Below are positions 10,868 to 20,117 of a stretch of DNA of 64,000 nt, one piece after another. The DNA comes from Imperialibacter roseus (GTDB taxonomy: Bacteria > Bacteroidota > Bacteroidia > Cytophagales > Cyclobacteriaceae), in assembly GCF_032999765.1 (NCBI RefSeq), contig NZ_CP136051.1, positions 4,916,501-4,980,500 on the forward strand, in the 5' to 3' direction. The first letter of the stretch is position 1. The number at the start of each line of letters is the position of its first letter. The notes beneath the pieces are model-generated. The model made no database searches, was not told the origin of the DNA, and worked only from the letters and a program-made list of their open reading frames with translations. Position numbers and translations under genes: made by a program.

Positions 10868-11464
10868 CTATCTGGAATTTTTTAAGGCCAATCTGATCAA
10901 CTCCTCTAAAGTAACTCCTCCACCCTTTTCTTTGATGATCAGATCGATATTTTTCTCTGCCTGTGCTTTAGGAAAACCTAAAACCAGCAAAGCTGATAAC
11001 GCTTCATTTCGCAAACTATTGCTTCGCACACCCGTGCCGGAAGGAGATTTTTCAAAGACGTCCTCCTTCTTGAGTTTATCTTTGAGTTCCAGGATGATAC
11101 GTTGCGCAGTTTTGGCCCCAACACCCTTCACTCTCTGGATCAAATTCACGTCCTCACTCACAATCGCCTCGTGAATTTCGGACGGCGTAAGGGAGGACAG
11201 AATCATTAAAGCCGTGCCTGGCCCCACGCCGTTGATAGAGATCAAATCCAGAAACCGTTGCTTTTCCTGCATTTCGGCAAATCCAAATAGAATGTGGGCG
11301 TCTTCCTTCACCTGGAGATGCGTTTGTAAGATGCCGCTCTCCAGATTCTTGATCTGGCTGAAGGTGTTCAATGAGATTCTTACTTCATAACCAATGCCGT
11401 TCACCTCCATCACAGTGTGATTCGGCTCCTTTTCGATGTACTTGCCTTTAAGGTATGTAATCAT
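10868..11464 (-). CDS. ruvA: Holliday junction branch migration protein RuvA
   Basis: This 198-residue protein starts at the ATG at 11464, which gives the canonical N-terminus MITYLKGK. An upstream in-frame extension of 12 residues overlaps maeB and is not expected. Three RuvA domains are visible: an OB fold (residues 1-~65), two helix-hairpin-helix motifs (ISINGVGPGTALMIL and QRVKGVGAKTAQRIILELKDKL), and the C-terminal RuvB-binding domain (ALSALLVLGFPKAQAEKNI). RuvA tetramers bind four-way junctions and load the RuvB motor. ruvB is not in the window. One base separates the maeB stop from this start, so the two are probably cotranscribed. Confidence 0.96.
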   Translation of the reverse strand: MITYLKGKYIEKEPNHTVMEVNGIGYEVRISLNTFSQIKNLESGILQTHLQVKEDAHILFGFAEMQEKQRFLDLISINGVGPGTALMILSSLTPSEIHEAIVSEDVNLIQRVKGVGAKTAQRIILELKDKLKKEDVFEKSPSGTGVRSNSLRNEALSALLVLGFPKAQAEKNIDLIIKEKGGGVTLEELIRLALKNSR

Positions 11465-11465
11465 C

Positions 11466-13745
11466 CTATTGTTGGGCTTTTGCGCTTTGCGACTGGGCAT
11501 CTATAACGGCAATAGCCACCATATTAAATATCTCTCTGATAGAGCTACCGACCTGCAATACATGGACGGCTTTGTTCATTCCTACCAGAATCGGCCCTAT
11601 TGCCTCTGCTCCACCCAACTCCATCAACAGTTTATAGGCAATATTACCTGATGCCAGGTCGGGGAAAATAAGTGTGTTTGCCGAGTGCCCATTCAGAGAA
11701 GAGAATGGATACACCTCGCTGAGCAGCTCTGCATTCAATGCCACATTGGCCTGAAGCTCCCCATCGATGATAAGGTCCGGGTATTTTTTCTTCGCCAACT
11801 CAACTGCCTTCCTGGTTTTTTCAGGCACACCACCTCTTGAAGATCCGAAATTAGAATATGAAAGAACGGCCACTTTGGGCTCGTAGTCAAAATACTTCAC
11901 AGCCCTCGCTGCCAGACCAACGATTTCAACAAGTTCCTCAGCCGTAGGATTAAGATTCACTGTGGTGTCAGCAAAGAAATACGTGCCTTTGGCATTGCTG
12001 ATAATGTACATGCCCGCCACCCGGTTAATACCCTCCTCAACGCCAAGGATGTGAAGCGCCGGAAGAATGGTCTTCGGGTAATCGTTCGTAAGGCCAGAGA
12101 TGAGTGCATCCGCAGCCCCGGTTTCAACCATCATAGCGCCGTAGTAATTCCGGTCGTACATCAGCTGCCTGGCATTGACCATGGTGATGCCTTTTCGCTT
12201 TCTTTTCTCAAAAAGCATGGCCGCATATTCGTGCCTTGTATCGGCTTCATGATAAGGATCAATGATTGGCGTGTCACGAAGATCAAGCTTGTTCTCGACC
12301 ACCAAGGCTTCTATTCTGGCTTTGTTACCGAGCAAAATTGGGTAGCCTATTCCCTCATCAATCACCATTTGAGCAGCTTTCAATATCTTGGGATGATCGG
12401 CCTCTGCAAACACAACCCGCTTGGGAGCTCTCCTCGCCCTGGCGATCACTCTCGCCATTAAACGATTGTCAATGCCTATGCGGCTCTGTAGCTCCACCTT
12501 ATAAGCTTCCCAGTCGTCAATTTTCACTCTCGCAACGCCTGAGTCCATGGCAGCCTTTGCCACAGCCGGAGAAATCGTAGTAATTAGCCTTGGGTCTAAC
12601 GGTTTCGGAATCAGGTAGTCACTGCCAAAGGTGATTGGCTTGTTGCCATAAGCTTTGATAACCATTTCAGGCACAGCTTCTTTGGTCAGCTCCGCCAGCG
12701 CCTTCACGGCTGCCAGCTTCATTTCCTCATTAATGGCCGTGGCCCTTACATCAAGTGCTCCTCTAAAAATATAGGGGAAGCCCAACACATTATTTACCTG
12801 GTTTGGATGGTCGGAACGACCTGTGGCCATCACAACATCATCTCTGGTGTCCATGGCCAGTTGGTAGGGAATCTCCGGATCGGGATTAGCCAAAGCGAAA
12901 ACAATAGGCTTGTCAGCCATTTTCTTCAGCATGTCTGGTGTGAACACGTCGGCGGTAGAAAGACCCAAAAACATGTCCGCCCCAACAATCGCCTCATCCA
13001 AGGTGTCAATTTTCTTGTCAGTAGCGTACCGTGCTTTCATTGACTCAGGGTCGATTTTGTCCTTCCTGAGCACACCTTTGCTGTCGAGCATCACGATGTT
13101 TTCCTTGCGAGCACCTAGGCCAACATAGAGATCCGTGCATGCCATTGCAGCGCCACCTGCTCCGTTGACTACTATTTTTAGCTCTTCAATCTTTTTTCCT
13201 ACAACAATCAGCGCATTGAGCAAGGCTGCACTTGAGATAATGGCTGTGCCATGCTGATCGTCGTGCATGACAGGAATCTTCATTTGTTCCCTCAGCACTC
13301 TTTCTATTTTGAAGCTTTCAGGAGCCTTAATGTCTTCCAGGTTGATGCCACCAAAGGTCGGCTCCAGTGCCTTCACAATTTGAATAAACTTATCAGGGTC
13401 TTCTTCGTCCACTTCAATATCAAAGACATCAATGCCAGCAAATTTCTTGAACAGAACCCCCTTGCCCTCCATCACGGGCTTTGAAGCCTCCGGGCCAATA
13501 TTGCCGAGTCCAAGCACAGCCGTCCCGTTGGAAATAACCCCTACAAGGTTGCCTTTGGCGGTGTACTTATAAACATCCTCTTTATTTTTTGCTATTTCTT
13601 TGCACGGCTCTGCCACGCCGGGCGAATAAGCCAAAGCCAGGTCAACCTGGCTGCTCATCATCTTTGTTGGACGTATTTCAATTTTTCCGGCGGGGCTGGA
13701 AGAGTGGTATTCAAGGGCGTCTTCCTTGCGAATTTTAATGGCCAT
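11466..13745 (-). CDS. maeB: NADP-dependent malic enzyme with phosphotransacetylase-like domain (MaeB type)
   Basis: This 759-residue two-domain protein begins with a malic enzyme half, roughly residues 1-430. That half has [30 protein letters not shown] and the nucleotide-binding [19 protein letters not shown]-terminal half (from [17 protein letters not shown]) resembles phosphate acetyl/butyryltransferase; in MaeB this part acts as an acetyl-CoA-responsive regulatory module rather than a catalyst. The enzyme converts malate to pyruvate with reduction of NADP, supplying NADPH and pyruvate. Length and domain order are standard. ruvA follows after one base. A promoter-like sequence lies upstream. 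Confidence 0.95.
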   Translation of the reverse strand: MAIKIRKEDALEYHSSSPAGKIEIRPTKMMSSQVDLALAYSPGVAEPCKEIAKNKEDVYKYTAKGNLVGVISNGTAVLGLGNIGPEASKPVMEGKGVLFKKFAGIDVFDIEVDEEDPDKFIQIVKALEPTFGGINLEDIKAPESFKIERVLREQMKIPVMHDDQHGTAIISSAALLNALIVVGKKIEELKIVVNGAGGAAMACTDLYVGLGARKENIVMLDSKGVLRKDKIDPESMKARYATDKKIDTLDEAIVGADMFLGLSTADVFTPDMLKKMADKPIVFALANPDPEIPYQLAMDTRDDVVMATGRSDHPNQVNNVLGFPYIFRGALDVRATAINEEMKLAAVKALAELTKEAVPEMVIKAYGNKPITFGSDYLIPKPLDPRLITTISPAVAKAAMDSGVARVKIDDWEAYKVELQSRIGIDNRLMARVIARARRAPKRVVFAEADHPKILKAAQMVIDEGIGYPILLGNKARIEALVVENKLDLRDTPIIDPYHEADTRHEYAAMLFEKRKRKGITMVNARQLMYDRNYYGAMMVETGAADALISGLTNDYPKTILPALHILGVEEGINRVAGMYIISNAKGTYFFADTTVNLNPTAEELVEIVGLAARAVKYFDYEPKVAVLSYSNFGSSRGGVPEKTRKAVELAKKKYPDLIIDGELQANVALNAELLSEVYPFSSLNGHSANTLIFPDLASGNIAYKLLMELGGAEAIGPILVGMNKAVHVLQVGSSIREIFNMVAIAVIDAQSQSAKAQQ

Positions 13746-13777
13746 AAAAGTTAGGTGTCAGGTTAATGGGTAAAAAG

Positions 13778-13808
13778 CAAAACTAATAGGGGCTATCTAC
13801 ATAAACAA
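13778..13808 (-). promoter_or_regulatory. Probable promoter for the maeB-ruvA unit
   Basis: Minus strand reads TTG, 20 bases, TAGTTTTG. The -7 element is a perfect TAnnTTTG; the upstream element is partial. It is placed 33 bases before the maeB ATG. Confidence 0.45.
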
Positions 13809-14906
13809 TTAACGACCAGCAGCAGGTGCCGCTGATTGGGCGGGTTGAAAAGACTGCAATATCGCTTGAAATTCATTGATATAGTCCCTTTTTCTATCCT
13901 TGGAAGGTGCATACACATACCCTTCGATGTAATAGAGCCTATTCAGTACCTCGTCCACGAACGTATAGCTGATAAAAGGCCCCCCATTGGTCGAATCGCT
14001 TGTCTTCCAGAGGCCCCTGGTTTCCACAGCGTAGCTCCCTTTAAAATTGATGTTTTTCGTTATAAATGGGAGTACATCCTGGTAGGTAATGTAGATATTG
14101 TCTTTCTCAATGTCACGCAAATACTTCTCAGTAATTCTCGACCTTAACGCAGTGATGTCTTTAAACACATCCTGATTAGTGTAAGGCTCATAGTAAACGA
14201 AGATCGTCTTGTCCACTTCTAAATCCAGCGCCCTCAGCCAAACAAAGTTTCCCTTATCTTGTGCTAGCTCGTAGCCATAAGGGATTTTGAGTTTAAAATT
14301 ATGGCGATCATAAAGCACATCCGCCAGGTCCTTCTCCTGAATCTTGAAGAGGTCGGCTTGCAGCCTTTTGTTCTCCACGTCCTCAAAGTACTGCCGCAAA
14401 ATGTCGCCATTTTCCCTAAGCTTACGGATCAGTGATTCATCATCTTTTCCGAACAAGTAGAGTATTTCCTGACCCCGGGCGTAATTGTCTTTCCTCGTAA
14501 AATAGAACAGGTTTGGGTCCTCGTTTATTTTCGACAGCGACTCTGCGGTGTAATAACCTTTCATGATCTTTCCTGCCCTCGTATTATTATTGAGCGTGGT
14601 GACAAAAATCATGTTCTTAGCACTCTTTAGCACCCCATTTAGCGATTTTGGTGCTACCTGCTTTAAATCAAAAAGTGGTTCCTCTCTATTCAACCCAGGA
14701 ATAACTAATTCGAAGGTTCGCCTCATCTCCGTTCCCAAAGGCCCGTTCCACTGAGCGCTATCCATCACGAGAATGATTTCTGCTGCATCGCCACGAGCTA
14801 CCTGTAGAAGAGAGTTACCGTTGTCCGACTTGTCTTTTGAACCACAGGAAGACAGCAGCGCTGAAAACAGGAAACAAGCGAATATAAATTGAACTGTACG
14901 AGTCAT
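13809..14906 (-). CDS. DUF4837 family lipoprotein
   Basis: This 365-residue protein has a lipoprotein signal peptide with lipobox LLSSC, acylated Cys21, followed by GSKDKSDNG. The mature part fits the Bacteroidota-specific DUF4837 family, with conserved-looking segments VMDSAQWNGPLG, KNMIFVTTLNNNTRAGK and FKLKIPYGYELAQDKGNFVWLR. The C-terminal half ends with SYTFVDEVLNRLYYIEGYVYAP and a low-complexity Ala/Pro/Gln tail. The function of the family is unknown. It probably sits on the inner face of the outer membrane. A GCAA-loop hairpin separates it from the transglycosylase gene upstream. Confidence 0.85.
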   Translation of the reverse strand: MTRTVQFIFACFLFSALLSSCGSKDKSDNGNSLLQVARGDAAEIILVMDSAQWNGPLGTEMRRTFELVIPGLNREEPLFDLKQVAPKSLNGVLKSAKNMIFVTTLNNNTRAGKIMKGYYTAESLSKINEDPNLFYFTRKDNYARGQEILYLFGKDDESLIRKLRENGDILRQYFEDVENKRLQADLFKIQEKDLADVLYDRHNFKLKIPYGYELAQDKGNFVWLRALDLEVDKTIFVYYEPYTNQDVFKDITALRSRITEKYLRDIEKDNIYITYQDVLPFITKNINFKGSYAVETRGLWKTSDSTNGGPFISYTFVDEVLNRLYYIEGYVYAPSKDRKRDYINEFQAILQSFQPAQSAAPAAGR

Positions 14907-14929
14907 GAGATATTCTATTAAAATTCGTA

Positions 14930-14945
14930 AGGGCCTTGCGGCCCT
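14930..14945 (-). terminator. Hairpin with GCAA tetraloop between two envelope genes
   Basis: AGGGCC-GCAA-GGCCCT on the minus strand forms a perfect 6-bp stem capped by a GNRA loop, 39 bases after the transglycosylase stop. The following tract is only moderately T-rich (TTACGAATTTT). It may be a weak terminator or a transcript-end stabilising hairpin. Confidence 0.45.
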
Positions 14946-14984
14946 CTAAATTAACAATTATAAACTTTTCGTCGCTACCCTGGA

Positions 14985-16421
14985 CTACTCAATCAGTAGT
15001 TTTTGTCCAACATGTATCTTACTTGAACTCAAATTGTTGAGTTGCTTAATTTTTTCAATGGACACATTCCCATACTTCTTTGAGATGTCCCACAAGGTAT
15101 CACCTGATTGCACCATATGATACTTTGACCCATCGGCACCCACCGATGCCGATATAACTGTGGACTGTGTAGGTACTTTGGCGATTGTGGAAGATGGCGT
15201 ATAAAGGTTGGGCTTCGATTGATAATTGGGCAGCACCCAAATGTTGAGCGTTTGTCCCACCCTGATCATATTTCCTGAAATCCTGTTCCACTCCCTCAAG
15301 TCAGAAACTCTAACGTGATAACGCTGTGCAATAGTGCCCAATACGTCACCAGATTGCACCCGGTACCGGACATTTTCTCTTCCATAAGTACTGCCAGGCA
15401 TATTCTGCGCCAATTTCTCTAAGTGTTCTTTTCCAACCTTACCGGCCGAGTCAAGCAGGAAGTCCATGTTTTCATAGACAAATTCCATTTTATCGGACGG
15501 GATTCTCAACGGATAGTTGCTGACTGTCTCAGGAATAACACCCCTGATCAAATGTGGATTCAGTTTTAGGATATCGTCGGCGCACAAACCTGTGAGGTTG
15601 GCAAAAGTTTCAATGTGCAAATACTGATCGATCATGACAGTGTCATAGGCCATCATATATTCCTTTTCATTGGGATACAGGTTATGAAACTCATTGAAAT
15701 TCATTGTGTAGAGAATAGCGACGAACTGAGGCACATACGAACGTGTTTCTCTTGGCAGGTAGCGGTACACCTCCCAAAACGTCTTCTTGTAACCCGATCT
15801 TCTAATGGCCTTTCTTACGTTTCCGGGGCCCGAATTGTAGGCAGCAAGTGCCAAATCCCAATCCCCAAACATCCCATACAGCTGCTTCAAATACTTACAA
15901 GCCGCCTCTGTGGCCTTCTCGGGATCCATTCTCTCGTCAATGTACCAGTCTTGATGCAGCTTGTAAAAACGACCTGTGGCTGGCATAAACTGCCACAAAC
16001 CGCCTGCACCAACTCTTGAGATGGCGTTGGATCTCAATCCCGATTCTACAATGGAGAGGTATTTAAGCTCTTCAGGGAGGTCGTATTCTTTGAGGTATTT
16101 TTCAAAAATTGGGAAATAAACCTCTGCTCTTTGCTGTACCGATCTGATGTAGTCACGGTTGCGAACAGTAAAATAATCGATGAAGGAAAAGACCCTTTCA
16201 TTCAACTGAATTGGAACTCCTGAATTCAGACCGGCAAGTCTTTCTTCCACCATTTCGTAGGTGAAATCAGGAGAGTAATCGTAGGGGAGAATAGTTCTTG
16301 TGTCGACCACATCCAAAGACAGGGTATCTGCCTCAACTACTCCAAATTCGACATCACCCTGTCGGGCGTAGCCCAACAGACTGACAGAAAGTCCACAAAC
16401 AATGGTCAATAGCTTTTTCAT
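14985..16421 (-). CDS. Lytic transglycosylase with LysM domains (MltD-like)
   Basis: This 478-residue protein starts at the ATG at 16421, which begins a signal peptide (MKKLLTIVCGLSVSLLGYA). A family 1 lytic transglycosylase domain follows with the catalytic glutamate in YLSIVESGLRSNAIS and the downstream motifs GGLWQFMPATGR, LALAAYNSGPGNV and ETRSYVPQF. Two LysM peptidoglycan-binding modules lie at the C-terminus, one beginning YRVQSGDVLGTIAQRY and one beginning YHMVQSGDTLWDISKKYG. It would cleave glycan strands of peptidoglycan, forming anhydro-muramic ends. It overlaps no other start; gatA ends 11 bases upstream of its ATG. Confidence 0.93.
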   Translation of the reverse strand: MKKLLTIVCGLSVSLLGYARQGDVEFGVVEADTLSLDVVDTRTILPYDYSPDFTYEMVEERLAGLNSGVPIQLNERVFSFIDYFTVRNRDYIRSVQQRAEVYFPIFEKYLKEYDLPEELKYLSIVESGLRSNAISRVGAGGLWQFMPATGRFYKLHQDWYIDERMDPEKATEAACKYLKQLYGMFGDWDLALAAYNSGPGNVRKAIRRSGYKKTFWEVYRYLPRETRSYVPQFVAILYTMNFNEFHNLYPNEKEYMMAYDTVMIDQYLHIETFANLTGLCADDILKLNPHLIRGVIPETVSNYPLRIPSDKMEFVYENMDFLLDSAGKVGKEHLEKLAQNMPGSTYGRENVRYRVQSGDVLGTIAQRYHVRVSDLREWNRISGNMIRVGQTLNIWVLPNYQSKPNLYTPSSTIAKVPTQSTVISASVGADGSKYHMVQSGDTLWDISKKYGNVSIEKIKQLNNLSSSKIHVGQKLLIE

Positions 16422-16431
16422 ACAAATTCTT

Positions 16432-17865
16432 TTATCCCTTGTTCCTGGCATCAAGAATGTGCCTGGAAAACGCCAAAAGCTTTTCTTCTTGAAAAGCGTC
16501 AGCGATTAGTTGCAAGCCTATGGGCATTCCCTCATCGTCGTCGCCATACGGAATCGAAATAGCTGGCACTCCAGCTACCGATGCCTGCACGGTGAAGAGG
16601 TCGGCGAGGTACATTTCCAATGGATTTTTTGTATGCTCACCCAATTTGAATGCAACGGTCGGGGATGTAGGTAAAATAATAAAATCGTACTCCTTAAGTA
16701 TATCTCTAGTTGCTTGTTGAATCAATTTTCGTGCCTTCAATGCTTTGGTATAAAAGGCATCGTAGTAACTGGCACTTAGCACAAATGTACCTAATAAAAT
16801 TCTTCGCTGCACTTCTTTGCCAAAAGCCTCTGACCTCGATTTCTTATACATCGTCTCGAGATTCACATGCGATTTGCTCCGATAGCCGTATTTTACACCG
16901 TCGTACCTGGACAGGTTAGAGCTTGCTTCGGCCGTGGTTAGAATGTAATACGTGGGCAACACATAGTCGAGGTAATTGAACTCGACAGGCTCCACTGTGT
17001 GGCCATCCTTCTTCAGCCAGGTGATGGCATCCTCAACAGCACCTTTTACCGGTGCGCTTATTTCCGGCGAAGCCAACGGCTCCTTTAAATAGGCTATTTT
17101 GTATTTTTTATTATTGGAAAGAAGCGTTGAATAGGGCAGCACCGGTTCATGCGACACTGTGCTGTCATAGTCATCGTGGCCGGCCATTATTTCCAACACA
17201 AGTGCCGTATCTTCAATGGTGTGGGCAAAGGTACCTATGGTATCAAAGGAACTGGCATATGCCAAAAGTCCATACCTGGAAATTCTGGAATAGGTGGGCT
17301 TATAGCCTACAATGCCGCAAAAAGACGCAGGCTGCCTCACCGAGCCCCCAGTATCAGTACCAAGTGACAACAGGCACATGTCGGACTGCACAGAAACGGC
17401 CGAACCTCCAGAGGAACCTCCTGGCACCCGCTTTTCACCGGCAGCATTCACAACCGGACCATATGCGGAGTTTTCCGAGGACGAGCCCATGGCAAACTCG
17501 TCGCAGTTGGTTCTGCCAATGATGATTGCGTCTTCATCGAGCAACCTCTGCACGGCAGTACCGGTAAACTGAGAAACAAACCCTTCAAGGATACGGCTAC
17601 CTGCCTGGAGCTTATGCCCCTTGTAGCACAGCACGTCCTTGAGGCTGATAACCATACCTGCCAGGCGACCTTGCCTTCCGGCACGGATTTTTTCATCGAC
17701 GACATCTGCTTTGGCTAATGCCTCTTCAGCAAAAACTTCAAGAAAAACGTTGAGGTGACTTTTTTCGTTGATTACCTGCAAGTACTGCTCTACCAGCTGC
17801 TTGCAGGTGATGTTTCCAGATGCTATCGCCTTCTGAATCTCGGCTAGCGATCTATATGTTTTCAA
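16432..17865 (-). CDS. gatA: Asp-tRNA(Asn)/Glu-tRNA(Gln) amidotransferase subunit A
   Basis: This 477-residue amidase-signature protein has the GatA catalytic triad Lys76 (MVISLKDV), cis-Ser151 ([10 protein letters not shown]) and Ser175 ([16 protein letters not shown]), each three residues before the S. aureus numbering. It liberates ammonia from glutamine for transamidation of mischarged tRNA in the GatCAB complex. gatB and gatC are not in this window. The start is a TTG at 17865 overlapping the tatA stop by four bases (TTGA). The N-terminus [14 protein letters not shown] fits the family and no ATG occurs for about 70 codons, so TTG is well supported. Confidence 0.95.
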   Translation of the reverse strand: MKTYRSLAEIQKAIASGNITCKQLVEQYLQVINEKSHLNVFLEVFAEEALAKADVVDEKIRAGRQGRLAGMVISLKDVLCYKGHKLQAGSRILEGFVSQFTGTAVQRLLDEDAIIIGRTNCDEFAMGSSSENSAYGPVVNAAGEKRVPGGSSGGSAVSVQSDMCLLSLGTDTGGSVRQPASFCGIVGYKPTYSRISRYGLLAYASSFDTIGTFAHTIEDTALVLEIMAGHDDYDSTVSHEPVLPYSTLLSNNKKYKIAYLKEPLASPEISAPVKGAVEDAITWLKKDGHTVEPVEFNYLDYVLPTYYILTTAEASSNLSRYDGVKYGYRSKSHVNLETMYKKSRSEAFGKEVQRRILLGTFVLSASYYDAFYTKALKARKLIQQATRDILKEYDFIILPTSPTVAFKLGEHTKNPLEMYLADLFTVQASVAGVPAISIPYGDDDEGMPIGLQLIADAFQEEKLLAFSRHILDARNKG

Positions 17866-18074
17866 GACTTAGGCTTATCTTCCTTTACTTCTTTTACTCC
17901 CTCTTGAATCTCATCTTTGATCTCCTTTGTCGCATCTTTAAATTCACGAATTCCCTTTCCAAGGCCTCTCGCAAGTTCAGGAATCTTCTTAGCTCCGAAG
18001 AAAATCAGGACGATGAACACTATAACTATCAACTCCCAGCCACCAGGCATCCCAAAGGCAAAAATTGTGTTCAT
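17862..18074 (-). CDS. tatA: Twin-arginine translocase subunit TatA/TatE
   Basis: This 70-residue protein has the TatA layout: a short periplasmic N-terminus, one membrane helix (residues ~13-27), the Phe-Gly hinge ([18 protein letters not shown]) and an amphipathic helix, then a charged [17 protein letters not shown] tail. TatA oligomers form the variable channel for export of folded proteins. tatC is not nearby. It overlaps the start of gatA by four bases, suggesting translational coupling. A probable promoter lies 31-59 bases upstream. Confidence 0.93.
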   Translation of the reverse strand: MNTIFAFGMPGGWELIVIVFIVLIFFGAKKIPELARGLGKGIREFKDATKEIKDEIQEGVKEVKEDKPKS

Positions 18075-18104
18075 AATATTATTTTTTAGTGTATTGTAAT
18101 AACG

Positions 18105-18133
18105 TAAAGTTAAAGAGAATAATTTGGGATCAA
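18105..18133 (-). promoter_or_regulatory. Possible promoter for tatA-gatA
   Basis: Minus strand reads TTG, 18 bases, TAACTTTA. Each element is one base from the Bacteroidota consensus. It lies in the 95-base gap between the EnvC-like gene and tatA. Confidence 0.35.
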
Positions 18134-18169
18134 GGGTTCATACTAGAAATATTTAAAGAAAGGCATCCC

Positions 18170-19363
18170 TCACTTTTTGGTCATGAGCCATTTCTCAGGG
18201 TCTAGCTTCTGGTTGTTCTTCCAAACCTGAAATTGTATCTCGGAGATCCCATCGGTATCGGTGAACACCTCCCCGACTATGTCACCAATTTTGACTTCTT
18301 GTCCCTTTTTGACATTTACTTTTTTCAGCCGGGCATATAAGGTATAGTAATCTCCATGCTTAATGATCACCACACTGTTCATTCCTGGAACAAAAGCCAC
18401 GGTGGCTACAGTTCCATCAAAAACCGATTTTACGATTTCGTTTTGGCCGGTTTGGATGTCAATACCCTGATTGTCAACCTCCACGCCTTTCAGCACGGGA
18501 TGTGGGTGCCTGCCAAACCGTGAGGAAACGAACCCCGACGAGACAGGCCATGGCAATTTGGTTTTGCTGCCTTCAAAATTTGAGGAAATCAGCGGGGAAG
18601 TAACCGGGCTTTTGGCTGCCCTCTCCTTTTCCAGCTCTGCTTTGATCAGCTCCGCAATAAGGTTATCCAGTTTGTCGATGGCCTGCTTCCTCAGCGCCAG
18701 CTCGTTTTTTAGCTGCTTTTCCCGGCTGCTCAAGTCCTTTATTACTGAGCTCTGCTTGTCTTTCAAAGCAAGTAAGCTCTTGTTTTCTGCCACCTGACTG
18801 GCCAACAATTTCTGTTGTTCGGTTCGCTTGGCTTCAAACTCTCTTTTCTGGCCATTTAGCGCCTCGGTCACCCTTTTAATCTGAACCGCCTGTGTTTTTC
18901 GTGCCTCAGCATACTGAGAAAGGTAGCTAAGCCGACGTAAAAACTGACTAAAGGTTTGGGCGGAAAACAGGAAAGTGATCCGATCGAACCCATGCCGTGA
19001 CTTGGAGGCGGCATAGATCATTGAAGCATACTCTTGCTTCAGCGCTTTGAGGTCAGCGTCCAGTGATTTGACTACCTGATTCAATTCATCAATGTCAGAG
19101 CCCAACAGATTAACCTCCTCTGATATGGAGCCGATCAGCATTTCCCTGGCTTCTATTTGCCTTGAAATAGCGCTCAACTGGCCTAATGTGCTCTTTTTCT
19201 GCGTTTCTGTTTCTTGCAGAATGGAGTGAGCTTCTTCGATTCGCTTGAGGTTTTCCTGCTTCTCTTTTTCTAACTGGCTCTTCGATTTTTGAGAAAATGA
19301 GACCTGCACTGAGAAAATCAGCGCCAGGAGCAACAGGATCGACAAGCGACTACTTCCGCTCAT
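18170..19363 (-). CDS. EnvC-like murein hydrolase activator (degenerate M23 domain)
   Basis: This 397-residue protein has a signal peptide (residues 1-~24), a long coiled coil (~26-250) and a C-terminal LytM/M23 domain (~275-397). The zinc ligands of active M23 enzymes appear to be lost. The usual HxGxD motif reads DNQGIDIQ, and the usual HLS region reads YARLKKV in VVIIKHGDYYTLYARL. This fits EnvC-type activators, which stimulate amidases rather than cut peptidoglycan. It probably acts at division sites in the periplasm. Its start overlaps the end of the DUF4292 lipoprotein gene by 14 bases, and TPR, DUF4292 and EnvC-like genes form a compact envelope operon. Confidence 0.88.
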   Translation of the reverse strand: MSGSSRLSILLLLALIFSVQVSFSQKSKSQLEKEKQENLKRIEEAHSILQETETQKKSTLGQLSAISRQIEAREMLIGSISEEVNLLGSDIDELNQVVKSLDADLKALKQEYASMIYAASKSRHGFDRITFLFSAQTFSQFLRRLSYLSQYAEARKTQAVQIKRVTEALNGQKREFEAKRTEQQKLLASQVAENKSLLALKDKQSSVIKDLSSREKQLKNELALRKQAIDKLDNLIAELIKAELEKERAAKSPVTSPLISSNFEGSKTKLPWPVSSGFVSSRFGRHPHPVLKGVEVDNQGIDIQTGQNEIVKSVFDGTVATVAFVPGMNSVVIIKHGDYYTLYARLKKVNVKKGQEVKIGDIVGEVFTDTDGISEIQFQVWKNNQKLDPEKWLMTKK

Positions 19364-20117
19364 ACTTTTGGGGAATATTAAACGGGAACTTCATTTTTTT
19401 ACCGTCTTCAACGTCCGCTTTATTGTGCTCAATTTCTATTTGTGTATTGAAAGCCTCCGATGTGCCTGGCTTATTGTACACCAATGAAATCAACGATTGG
19501 AACGGAAAAATATGAAATTCATCAACTACTTGAAAATCAGAGTAAGTAATATTCAACGTATTGGTGGTAGGCAGGTCAACAATCGACAGCTTCTCCAACT
19601 TGGAGGTTTTGGTAGAAATGTAGTTATTAAACGTAACCTCTCCCTCCTTTTGCTCCACCATGGCATAATCGGTCTCTCTCACCACCCTTTCATTTTCCTG
19701 GATATTTCTGGGTGGGTTTCCTAAAAAAATCGACTCAAGCAACTCGTAGTCAATATTGAAATTATATTTCTCACTGAGTGCAGCATAGGTGTACACAAAA
19801 TACACTTTGTTGAGCCTGTCCACCACCACAAGTGAATCTTTGGTGATAATGCCCCGGGCAGCTTCTATGCCCAACGCAGGAGTAAGCGAAAACCAAATAA
19901 TGCTGTCTTTTCTTATCCTGATATTAGCGCTGGCGTTAATTTTATTGTCGCCCTCTGTGTAGTTGATCTTAGTCTTTGTGGAGAAGTAGTCAAAGTTTAT
20001 TTCCTGGACGTCCAGCTTGTTCCTCTCCAAAAAGTCGAAGTAGGCCAGCTTTCTATTGCAGGAAACGAAAAGGATCAGGGCAATTAAACCTGCTTGGGGC
20101 AGCAGTCTATTCTTCAT
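19350..20117 (-). CDS. DUF4292 family lipoprotein
   Basis: This 255-residue protein starts at the ATG at 20117, which gives a lipoprotein signal ending LILFVSC with Cys20. The upstream in-frame ATG at 20147 would place ten residues before this and overlap the TPR gene further. The mature domain (KTKINYTEGDNKINASANIRIRKD ... LGIEAARGIITKDSLVVVDR) fits the DUF4292/LolB-like fold of Bacteroidota lipoproteins. A role in lipoprotein or lipid handling at the outer membrane is possible but unproven. It overlaps the TPR gene by 11 bases and the EnvC-like gene by 14. Confidence 0.85.
   Translation of the reverse strand: MKNRLLPQAGLIALILFVSCNRKLAYFDFLERNKLDVQEINFDYFSTKTKINYTEGDNKINASANIRIRKDSIIWFSLTPALGIEAARGIITKDSLVVVDRLNKVYFVYTYAALSEKYNFNIDYELLESIFLGNPPRNIQENERVVRETDYAMVEQKEGEVTFNNYISTKTSKLEKLSIVDLPTTNTLNITYSDFQVVDEFHIFPFQSLISLVYNKPGTSEAFNTQIEIEHNKADVEDGKKMKFPFNIPQKYERK

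Noticed and set aside
12051-12580. Two overlapping plus-strand frames of over 100 residues opposite maeB
   Set aside because: They lie wholly within a well-supported malic enzyme gene on the other strand.
17052-17522. 156-residue plus-strand frame opposite gatA
   Set aside because: gatA on the other strand has complete catalytic motifs; this frame has no start context, domain or compositional logic.
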